Source of the DNA: Acinetobacter lactucae
GTDB lineage: Bacteria > Pseudomonadota > Gammaproteobacteria > Pseudomonadales > Moraxellaceae
Assembly: GCF_001605885.1 (NCBI RefSeq)
Contig: NZ_LRPE01000036.1
Location: 62,001 to 126,000, forward strand
Reading direction: 5' to 3'
Length of the DNA stretch: 64,000 bases
Part shown: positions 42,974 to 50,273 of the stretch, piece after piece
Layout: the number at the start of each line of letters is the position of its first letter
Numbering within the stretch: the first letter of the stretch is position 1
Notes under the pieces: model-generated
Seen by the model: the letters and a program-made list of their open reading frames with translations, nothing else
Databases searched by the model: none
What the model was told of the DNA's origin: nothing
Translations under genes and position numbers: made by a program

Positions 42974-43987
42974 CTATGAGTTAAGATTGCTTGAATTACG
43001 TGTTTCCCATAACAATTTTGCTTTTTGCATTGCTTCTTCAAAATTAGCAACAACGCCCATCGTATATAGCGCGATTCCGATGGTTTCTGTTACTGCCATT
43101 TCACCATATTCATGTTGCTGCTGACCAAGCCACACTGCTTTAAAAGTAGCTAAATCTAATTCTTCTTCAATTGGGCTACGTTCAGGAGTGAGCTTTGGTA
43201 ACTCATGTTCATAGAGTTCACCATTTTTAATGCCGCAGATGAGTGTCTTCGCATCTGGATTTCGCTCAAATTCTCCACCTTCACCTTTAATGACGGCACT
43301 ATTTTGATAGCCTAAGCGCAGTGCACTATGTTGATGGGAAGTTCTATAAGCTGGATGGAATATTGCTTGTAAGGTAGCTTTAGCGTTAAAAGGATTAATT
43401 AAACGGGCCAAAGTATGTATAGGAGAACGTAATCCCATGACATTTCTAAGAGAAATCAATTCACTTAAAACTGGTGAAATCACGTCCAGCGGTAAGTAAG
43501 CAAAATTTTGCTCTGCTAACTGTGTGCGAACTTCTTGTTCAGAATGGCAAATTTGATAACCAAGATATTCTAAAACTTGCTCGGTATAAACACGGTTAAG
43601 CGTATGACCTGAAGCGCCATGCATAACAATCTTATGACCATGCTGTGCAAGTGTAAGAGCGGCTAACAAAAACCATGGATAGTGTTTTCGTTTACCTGCA
43701 TAAGATGACCAATCTAAATCGACGTCTAAAGGTTCAAAATGAAGCTGATCTTTGGTTGCTTGTACGAAACCTGCGAGTTCTTCGATAGATTCCTCTTTAA
43801 CCCGAAGTAGCATTAAAAATGCGCCAAGCTGAACGTCTAATACTTCACCTTTTAAAATCATGGTAAATGCTTGATAGGCTTCTTCGTAGCTTAAAGAGCG
43901 AGATCCGGTTTTCCCCTTACCTAAAATGCGGACATATTGAGCAAAGGGGTGTTCAGCATCTTTATAGATATTACGTTTAGTATTCAT
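42974..43987 (-). CDS. ybiB: YbiB/TrpD2-family glycosyltransferase-fold protein
   Basis: This is a 337-residue protein related to anthranilate phosphoribosyltransferase TrpD. It has the N-terminal helical domain (Y-E-E-A-Y-Q-A-F-T-M-I-L, then G-A-F-L-M-L-L-R-V-K near residue 55) but lacks the usual G-T-G-G-D phosphoribosyl-diphosphate motif. The corresponding place reads M-H-G-A-S-G-H. E. coli YbiB (TrpD2) is a LexA-regulated nucleic-acid-binding protein rather than an enzyme of tryptophan synthesis. That fits the missing motif. Its 3' end abuts the palindromic repeat. Confidence 0.85.
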   Translation of the reverse strand: MNTKRNIYKDAEHPFAQYVRILGKGKTGSRSLSYEEAYQAFTMILKGEVLDVQLGAFLMLLRVKEESIEELAGFVQATKDQLHFEPLDVDLDWSSYAGKRKHYPWFLLAALTLAQHGHKIVMHGASGHTLNRVYTEQVLEYLGYQICHSEQEVRTQLAEQNFAYLPLDVISPVLSELISLRNVMGLRSPIHTLARLINPFNAKATLQAIFHPAYRTSHQHSALRLGYQNSAVIKGEGGEFERNPDAKTLICGIKNGELYEHELPKLTPERSPIEEELDLATFKAVWLGQQQHEYGEMAVTETIGIALYTMGVVANFEEAMQKAKLLWETRNSSNLNS

Positions 43988-44491
43988 CGTAGTTCAAAAA
44001 CAATAAAAATGATGGGATGTAGGCAGCTCAAAATGAAATGTCCACAAGTATTTAATCAATATGACATAAAAAGCTGCTGAAAAAATATCAAAAGTGTTTC
44101 TTATACTAAAGTCTTAGGGCTGCCTGAGTGTTTTTTATGCGTATTAGCCAAAAAATTAACCGAATCGTTATTTAATTCGAGTAAACTTTCCCGTGCTTTT
44201 TTGAGCATTCATATCATAATTTTATGTGATTCTCCTATATCTTCAGCTTTTTATTGAAAAAGTAAGAGGTTATTTCTAGCTACTCAAAGTGGTTAGAAAC
44301 TTCAGGTATTCTCCTGTTTTAGAAAACATCTATTTTGTTTTCATTGAGGTAGTAGGAAGGTTTTTTGTTCACAAAAAACCATTTCCCTTTTGCGGTGTTA
44401 ATGTGAAAGGTTAGGGCTGTGTATTCGTAAAGAATAGACGTTTCATTTTGGTATTTCCAACGGACTTGGAAATATAGATTGAAGTAAAGTT
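43988..44491. promoter_or_regulatory. 504-base leader region upstream of dctA
   Basis: No gene is visible. It contains a perfect 22-base inverted repeat at 44359-44380 (GGTTTTTTGT and ACAAAAAACC around TC). A second stem, TATTTCCAA with TTGGAAATA (44452-44460, 44466-44474), ends 17 bases before the dctA ATG and could mask its ribosome-binding site. This looks like a long, structured 5' region with promoter and control sites for dctA. The controller is unknown. Confidence 0.5.
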
Positions 44492-45850
44492 ATGGCTAAA
44501 AAACCGATTTATAAATCACTTTATTTTCAGGTGATTATTGCGATTATTGCGGGTATCTTGGTAGGACATTTTTCTCCAAGCTCCACGCAAATTGTCAATG
44601 GTGTTGAACAACATATCCCAGGTTTAGGTGAGAAACTCAAGCCATTAGGTGATGCCTTTATTCGTTTGATCAAGATGATCATCGCTCCAGTTATTTTCTG
44701 TACCGTTGTAAGCGGTATTGCTGGCATGGAAAGCATGAAGTCAGTCGGAAAAACTGGTGGCGTTGCATTGTTATACTTTGAAATCGTTTCAACAATTGCA
44801 CTTCTAATTGGCCTTGTTGTAATTAACATTGCTAAACCGGGTGTAGGGATGAATGTTGACCCTACTACTCTTGATACTTCGGGCATTCAAAAATACGTCA
44901 GTTCTGGTGAGTCACAATCTACCATTGATTTCTTAATGCACATTATCCCAGATACGGTGGTTGGTGCATTTGCAAATGGTGAAATCTTACAAGTCCTTCT
45001 TTTTGCAATTCTGTTTGGTTTTGCTTTACATAAGTTAGGTGATGCAGGACGCCCAGTTTTAAAATTTATTGATCAAGTTGCACATGTGTTCTTTAACATT
45101 GTGAACATGGTCATGAAATTGGCTCCGATTGGTGCATTCGGTGCGATGGCATTCACTATCGGTAAATATGGCGTTGGTTCACTTGTACAATTAGGGCAGC
45201 TCATTATCTGCTTCTATATTACGTGCTTACTCTTTATCTTCTTAATTTTGGGTACAATCAGCCGTATTAGTGGATTCAGTATCCTTAAGATGATTCGCCT
45301 GATTCGTGAAGAGTTATTAATTGTACTTGGTACATCTTCTTCTGAATCTGTTTTGCCTCGCATGTTACGTAAACTTGAAATTGCAGGTTGTGAAAAGTCT
45401 GTAGTTGGTTTGGTTATTCCAACAGGTTATTCGTTTAACCTTGATGGTACATCAATTTATTTGACTATGGCCGCAATCTTTATTGCTCAAGCAACAAATA
45501 CGCAGCTTGATGTTCAGCATCAGATTACTTTATTGTTGGTACTCTTAATTTCATCTAAGGGTGCTGCGGGTGTAACTGGTTCTGGTTTTATTGTTATGGC
45601 AGCAACTTTGTCTGCTGTAGGACATATTCCTGTTGCAGGCTTGGCATTAATTTTAGGTATTGACCGTTTCATGTCAGAAGCACGTGCATTAACCAATCTT
45701 GTTGGTAACTCATTAGCAACGATTGTTGTTGCAAAATGGGTCGGGGCTTTAGATAAAGATAAGCTAAATGAGGCTTTAAATAATCCAGATGAAGTCGACA
45801 GAAAAATGATGGAACAAAAAACTCCTCAAGTCGCTGAAGGTTTAGATTAA
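44492..45850 (+). CDS. dctA: C4-dicarboxylate:cation symporter, DctA/GltP family
   Basis: This is a 452-residue inner-membrane symporter with eight hydrophobic segments plus re-entrant loops. Family motifs are [11 protein letters not shown] near residue 290 (hairpin 1) and [14 protein letters not shown] near 321. The Y-S-F-N form is typical of DctA (succinate, fumarate, malate) rather than the glutamate carrier GltP. It brings in dicarboxylates with protons or sodium. A long structured leader precedes it and a strong terminator follows. Confidence 0.88.
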   Translation: MAKKPIYKSLYFQVIIAIIAGILVGHFSPSSTQIVNGVEQHIPGLGEKLKPLGDAFIRLIKMIIAPVIFCTVVSGIAGMESMKSVGKTGGVALLYFEIVSTIALLIGLVVINIAKPGVGMNVDPTTLDTSGIQKYVSSGESQSTIDFLMHIIPDTVVGAFANGEILQVLLFAILFGFALHKLGDAGRPVLKFIDQVAHVFFNIVNMVMKLAPIGAFGAMAFTIGKYGVGSLVQLGQLIICFYITCLLFIFLILGTISRISGFSILKMIRLIREELLIVLGTSSSESVLPRMLRKLEIAGCEKSVVGLVIPTGYSFNLDGTSIYLTMAAIFIAQATNTQLDVQHQITLLLVLLISSKGAAGVTGSGFIVMAATLSAVGHIPVAGLALILGIDRFMSEARALTNLVGNSLATIVVAKWVGALDKDKLNEALNNPDEVDRKMMEQKTPQVAEGLD

Positions 45851-45867
45851 TTCAAATAAACCTATAT

Positions 45868-45897
45868 AAAAAAGGAAGCTTTGGCTTCCTTTTTTTA
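45868..45897 (+). terminator. Terminator of dctA
   Basis: AAGGAAGC (45872-45879) and GCTTCCTT (45884-45891) form the stem, flanked by A and T runs, with the loop TTTG. Confidence 0.92.
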
Positions 45898-46014
45898 TTG
45901 GCTGACTGAAAAGTACAGTTTTAATGAGCAGCTACGTCATGACAGTAGCTTAAAAAATGATTAGCATGCACAGCAATGAGATTCGATAAAACAATAAAGC
46001 TGAAGGAAAATATT

Positions 46015-47160
46015 ATGTTGGCATACGATGCAGATTTAGAATTATTCCGTGATAATTTTAAACGTTTTATGAATGAGCATATTGCACCGCAATACGACCA
46101 ATGGGAACGCGAAGGAATTATGCCTCGCTCTGTCTGGAATCAACTGGGCGAAAATGGCTTTTTATGTGTGGATGTTCCAGAAGAATACGGTGGTTATGGT
46201 GTGCCAACCTATTATTCATTGATGTTGGTTGAAGAATCGGCACGTGCTGGATTCTGTGCATTATCAACAGCGATTTCTTGTCACTCTGAAATTGCTGCAC
46301 CGTATATTTTGCACATCGGTACAGAAGAGCAAAAACAATATTGGTTACCGAAAATGGTAACAGGTGAAGTGGTTGGTGCAATAGGTATGACGGAACCAGG
46401 AGCGGGTTCGGATTTACAATCAATGCGTACTAGCGCCATTTTGCAAGACGACCATTATTTATTAAATGGTTCAAAAACCTTTATTTCAAATGGACAGCAT
46501 GCTGATCTTGTTGTGCTTGCAGTGAAAACTGATCCTCAAGCGCGTGCAAAAGGCGTGTCATTATTATTGGCAGATACGCATTTAGAAGGCTTTAAAAAAG
46601 GCACAAATCTCGACAAAATCGGTCTGCATTCTCAAGATACTTCTGAACTATTTTTTGACAATGTAAAAGTGCCTAAAGACCAGTTACTCGGTCAAGCTGG
46701 GCAAGGTTTTGCTTACTTAATGCAAGAGTTACCTCGTGAACGTACAGCCATTGCATCTACTGCAATTGGTGCTATTCGTGGTGCAATTGATTTGGCAACT
46801 GCTTATGTAAAAGAACGTCATGCATTTGGCCAACCCATTTCACAGTTCCAAAATACTCGTTTTGTTTTAGCACAAGCAAAAATTGATGAGCTTGCTACAG
46901 CGGCTTTTTATGAGAGAAATGTTGCTCTATATCAAGAAGGCAAGCTAGATGTTGAGACAGCTGCAGCACTTAAAAGTTTCAGCACTGACATGCAAATGAA
47001 AGTCGCCGATAACTTGCTGCAACTCTTTGGTGGTTATGGTTATATGACTGAATATCCAATTTCACGTTTCTTTGTAGATGCCCGTATCCAACGTATTTAC
47101 GGTGGTACAAATGAAATTATGAAAGAAATCGTAGCACGTGGATTAATTGGCAAAGCCTAA
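46015..47160 (+). CDS. Acyl-CoA dehydrogenase
   Basis: This is a 381-residue FAD enzyme that introduces a trans-2 double bond into acyl-CoA. The FAD/substrate motif G-A-I-G-M-T-E-P-G-A-G-S-D-L lies near residue 120, and R-H-A-F-G-Q and Q-L-F-G-G-Y-G-Y lie further on. The C-terminus reads I-Y-G-G-T-N-E-I, with Gly where short- and medium-chain enzymes have the catalytic Glu (Y-E-G-T). Long-chain and isovaleryl-type enzymes share that Gly and place the base in helix G. AAGGAA precedes the ATG by eight bases; an upstream ATG at 45976 is poorer. No electron-transfer or beta-oxidation partner is adjacent. Confidence 0.9.
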   Translation: MLAYDADLELFRDNFKRFMNEHIAPQYDQWEREGIMPRSVWNQLGENGFLCVDVPEEYGGYGVPTYYSLMLVEESARAGFCALSTAISCHSEIAAPYILHIGTEEQKQYWLPKMVTGEVVGAIGMTEPGAGSDLQSMRTSAILQDDHYLLNGSKTFISNGQHADLVVLAVKTDPQARAKGVSLLLADTHLEGFKKGTNLDKIGLHSQDTSELFFDNVKVPKDQLLGQAGQGFAYLMQELPRERTAIASTAIGAIRGAIDLATAYVKERHAFGQPISQFQNTRFVLAQAKIDELATAAFYERNVALYQEGKLDVETAAALKSFSTDMQMKVADNLLQLFGGYGYMTEYPISRFFVDARIQRIYGGTNEIMKEIVARGLIGKA

Positions 47161-47171
47161 TTAAGCAAATT

Positions 47172-47208
47172 AAAAACAGCCTGTCTTAGAACAGGCTGTT
47201 TTTGTTTT
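47172..47208. terminator. Bidirectional terminator after the acyl-CoA dehydrogenase gene
   Basis: A 13-bp perfect stem (47172-47184 with 47191-47203), loop CTTAGA, core CAGCCTGT, is followed by a T-rich tail. It also faces the converging lipoprotein gene. Confidence 0.92.
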
Positions 47209-47211
47209 TAA

Positions 47212-47838
47212 CTATTTAGTCTTCTGTTGAATGACAGGATAGTCTTGTTGTTTTGGTAATTGTTGTAATGCATGATTCATCTTTCTTAAAAACTCATCTG
47301 CTTCATCTTGATGAAATGAATCTTCTGTGTATTCACTACGTTCTTGAAATACGACACCACAACCAGTTATTTTCATATTTTCAGGATTAAATGACCAGTC
47401 ATTTGGATTCTTTAAGTTAATGTTCAAATCACTTTCACAGCTTTTCCATAAACGTAAAAACTCATTTGATAATTCTGCTTTAAATCCTCGTGCTGGATAG
47501 ACTGAGAAGCCTTTCATTTCGGGATTAGAAAACTGTATAAACATGTCTACTGGCATACCGCCCCAAATGATTTCTGTATCTTCTGGTAAAGCAATGCCTG
47601 ATAAATTTTTCTCTTTTAAAGCATGTGTTTGCTCAAATTTCTGTCTGAAATTTTGGGACTGATAAGTCAGCTTGGTTTGGGGTGGGACTGGAATACCACG
47701 AACTTGATTACTGACAGTCGTCCTATAGTACGGAAAATTATCAGTACCATTGCATCCTGCGATTAAGGGGCAACCGCCACAAGCCGTTAAACTAAAACTT
47801 GTAAGACCCAGTAGGCCTAAAACAATAATTTTATTCAT
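47212..47838 (-). CDS. Putative lipoprotein of unknown function
   Basis: This 208-residue protein has a clear lipoprotein signal ending L-T-A-C (Cys20), followed by a Cys-containing segment (G-G-C-P-L-I-A-G-C). Two more Cys (near 133 and 160) could form a disulfide. The mature part has no membrane segment and no motif I know. It is a lone gene. It may be specific to Acinetobacter, but I cannot test that here. Confidence 0.82.
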   Translation of the reverse strand: MNKIIVLGLLGLTSFSLTACGGCPLIAGCNGTDNFPYYRTTVSNQVRGIPVPPQTKLTYQSQNFRQKFEQTHALKEKNLSGIALPEDTEIIWGGMPVDMFIQFSNPEMKGFSVYPARGFKAELSNEFLRLWKSCESDLNINLKNPNDWSFNPENMKITGCGVVFQERSEYTEDSFHQDEADEFLRKMNHALQQLPKQQDYPVIQQKTK

Positions 47839-47926
47839 TCTATTTTACTGTTGTTATGACGTCTTTAGGTAGTATAGCTAATCTAGACATTGAGACGAAC
47901 TGAGCTTTTAAGAATCGAGTAAGTTT

Positions 47927-48871
47927 TTATTGGGCTGTCTTCTGCTTCTGCTCATCAAACAAGGATTTACAGCTTTCTAAATTTTGACACGAAGCAAACA
48001 TAAGGGCTTTAGGTAAGCTCGCATACAAATTTGTAATGTGTTGTTCAGCAGGATTATAAAAATGCCAATAACTAAATTGGTTTGAACGTTTATTTTCTAA
48101 ATCTTTAAAGAAATCTGCTTCATTAAATTTATTACCAAATTGAGTACGAGGGCCGCCTTGCTCATGTGTACCGACTGTAGTCATGAGCAAAGGGAAATGA
48201 TTTGGCTTCTGACTTTGCCAATGATTTAACTGCTGAAATAACATGCCTTGGTCAAACCAGAGAGAAGGGCTTGCAGCAAAGTAACGCTGAAATGCATCAG
48301 GCTTTTGAAAAAAATGATAAAGCACAAACAAGCCACCAAAAGAGTGCCCATAGAGGCTTTGTTGCTGGCTATTAATTGGAAATTGTTTTGCAATAGCAGG
48401 TTTGAGTTCGCTATTTAAAAAAGCAATAAACTGATCAGCACCACCATATTTATATTTACCTTGTGCTTGAAATTCAGCAGAAGATTTTGGAGTGTAATCA
48501 TAAGCACGTTTTTGCACATCAAAAGTTTTTTGCTGAGGGTAACCAACCGCGACGATCATGAGTGGGTCTAGGCCTAATTTTGCAGAACCAGCGCCAATCG
48601 ATTGAGCAATATTGGCAGCACTTGGAAATGTGGCATTCCCATCTAAAATATAAAGTACAGGATAACCATGTTGGGGCGGGGTGACAGGTGGTTTATAAAT
48701 TTGAATAAGATAATCATGGCCTGTATGTTGAGATTTAATTTGAAATTGCGTCTGATTATTTTGAAAAATGATTTTTGATTGATTTTGTACAGACGTTTGA
48801 GCCAAAACAGAGCAGCTTATTAAAGTACTTAATAAAAAACTTGAAGATAAAAAGAAAAATGATTTATGCAT
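47927..48871 (-). CDS. Secreted alpha/beta hydrolase, probable siderophore esterase (IroE/Fes-like)
   Basis: This is a 314-residue periplasmic esterase with a signal peptide ending near V-L-A (residue 24). The esterase-D-like fold is shown by L-Y-I-L-D-G-N near residue 73, the nucleophile elbow G-H-S-F-G-G (Ser near 176) and H in Q-H-I-T-N near 285. It belongs with COG2819 proteins such as IroE, which cut trilactone siderophores such as enterobactin. A Fur-box-like sequence lies 33 bases upstream of the ATG, supporting an iron-acquisition role. No siderophore receptor is adjacent, so the substrate is inferred. Confidence 0.82.
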   Translation of the reverse strand: MHKSFFFLSSSFLLSTLISCSVLAQTSVQNQSKIIFQNNQTQFQIKSQHTGHDYLIQIYKPPVTPPQHGYPVLYILDGNATFPSAANIAQSIGAGSAKLGLDPLMIVAVGYPQQKTFDVQKRAYDYTPKSSAEFQAQGKYKYGGADQFIAFLNSELKPAIAKQFPINSQQQSLYGHSFGGLFVLYHFFQKPDAFQRYFAASPSLWFDQGMLFQQLNHWQSQKPNHFPLLMTTVGTHEQGGPRTQFGNKFNEADFFKDLENKRSNQFSYWHFYNPAEQHITNLYASLPKALMFASCQNLESCKSLFDEQKQKTAQ

Positions 48872-48903
48872 AATGAGGAATAATAAAATTTATTATACGA
48901 ATG

Positions 48904-48922
48904 ATAAATGAAAATCATTATC
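48904..48922 (-). promoter_or_regulatory. Fur-box-like operator of the esterase gene
   Basis: Fifteen of 19 bases match the E. coli Fur consensus, including an unbroken AATCATTATC half. A TATAAT -10 element lies on the minus strand at 48897-48892, so the operator covers the promoter spacer and -35 region. Confidence 0.75.
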
Positions 48923-49055
48923 AAATAAAGTGATCAAAGAAATGTGCGCAAAAAGGTTAATGAAAAAAGCTCTTACAGCTATATTGCCTAACAAATCAAA
49001 GCAGACTATTGTTATACTCTCGTTTAAAAGATGATTTTACTGAGGCTGCATTCTA

Positions 49056-50165
49056 ATGATCAACGATGATCAAAACAAAACGACTTCTCTTAGTTTGGAA
49101 CAAATTCGCGAAGATATTGATAGTGTAGATCAACAGATTCAAGAATTATTAAATCGCCGCGCAAGCCTTGCTGAAGCTGTTGCAAAAGCTAAATTTGCTT
49201 CCGAAGAGAATCCTTTGTTTTATCGTCCTGAACGTGAAGCACAAGTCTTACGTAAAGTTATGGAGCGCAATCAAGGCCCTTTGTCTGATGTAACCATGGC
49301 ACGTTTGTTCCGTGAAATTATGTCTGCTTGTCTTGCTTTAGAAGCGCCGCAAAGTATTGCATTTTTAGGGCCAGAAGGTACTTTTACTCAGTCTGCTGTG
49401 CTTAAACACTTTGGTAAAGATGCAGTTGTTCGTCCATTACCAACAATTGATGAAGTGTTCCGTGAAGTAGAAGCGGGAAGTGCACATTACGGCGTAGTTC
49501 CAGTCGAAAACTCATCTGAAGGTATTGTGAACCATACTTTAGATTGTTTTAAAACATCGAATTTAAATGTGATTGGTGAAGTTGAATTACGTATTCATCA
49601 TCAATTCCTAATCTCTGAAAATACACGTAAAGATAGTATTAAACAGATTTATGCACACCAGCAAACTTTGGCTCAATGTCGTCAATGGTTAGACGCGCAT
49701 TATCCGGGTGTTGAACGTGTTGCTTTAAATTCAAATGCAGAAGCTGCACGTCGTATTCGCAACGAATGGCACTCAGCAGCGATTGCATCTGATATTGCAG
49801 CAGGCATGTATAACCTTGAAATCTTACATAGCAATATTGAAGATAATCCTGAAAATACCACTCGTTTCTTAGTGATTGGTCGTGAAAAGATTCCACAAAG
49901 TGGTAATGATAAAACTTCATTATTAATTTCAGCGCATGACCGCGCAGGTGCTTTATTAGAAATTTTAGCGCCGTTTGCAAAACATAATATTAGCTTAACA
50001 AGTATTGAGACTCGTCCAGCATTACCTGAAAAATGGGCATATGTATTCTTTATCGATTTAGAAGGGCATATCGATCAAGAGAATGTTGCTGCTGCAATCA
50101 ATGATATTCGTCCAATGGTGAAAGAGCTTCGTATTTTAGGTTCTTATCCTGCTGCTGTTCTATAA
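49056..50165 (+). CDS. pheA: Chorismate mutase / prephenate dehydratase (P-protein)
   Basis: This 369-residue bifunctional enzyme converts chorismate to prephenate and then to phenylpyruvate for phenylalanine. The chorismate mutase domain covers about 12-95 (I-R-E-D-I-D-S-V-D-Q, L-L-N-R-R-A-S-L). The prephenate dehydratase domain covers about 103-280 (A-F-L-G-P-E-G-T-F-T-Q near 105, and E-N-T-T-R-F near 270). A C-terminal ACT domain (about 290-365, I-E-T-R-P-A) should bind phenylalanine for feedback inhibition. The tyrA-aroA fusion follows on the same strand, with a hairpin between. Confidence 0.96.
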   Translation: MINDDQNKTTSLSLEQIREDIDSVDQQIQELLNRRASLAEAVAKAKFASEENPLFYRPEREAQVLRKVMERNQGPLSDVTMARLFREIMSACLALEAPQSIAFLGPEGTFTQSAVLKHFGKDAVVRPLPTIDEVFREVEAGSAHYGVVPVENSSEGIVNHTLDCFKTSNLNVIGEVELRIHHQFLISENTRKDSIKQIYAHQQTLAQCRQWLDAHYPGVERVALNSNAEAARRIRNEWHSAAIASDIAAGMYNLEILHSNIEDNPENTTRFLVIGREKIPQSGNDKTSLLISAHDRAGALLEILAPFAKHNISLTSIETRPALPEKWAYVFFIDLEGHIDQENVAAAINDIRPMVKELRILGSYPAAVL

Positions 50166-50179
50166 ACACTCATGTTGGA

Positions 50180-50213
50180 ATAATGACATGTATCAAATAG
50201 AACATGTCATTAT
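50180..50213 (+). promoter_or_regulatory. Long hairpin between pheA and tyrA-aroA
   Basis: A perfect 12-bp stem (50180-50191 with 50202-50213, arm ATAATGACATGT) encloses a ten-base loop. No T run follows, so it is a poor intrinsic terminator. It could be an RNA-processing or stability element, an attenuator part, or an operator. Confidence 0.5.
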
Positions 50214-50273
50214 GCTTAAAAAACAAATTGCTCAAAGATTTAAATAATTTTGAGCAAAAGCAAAGTTGAAGTT

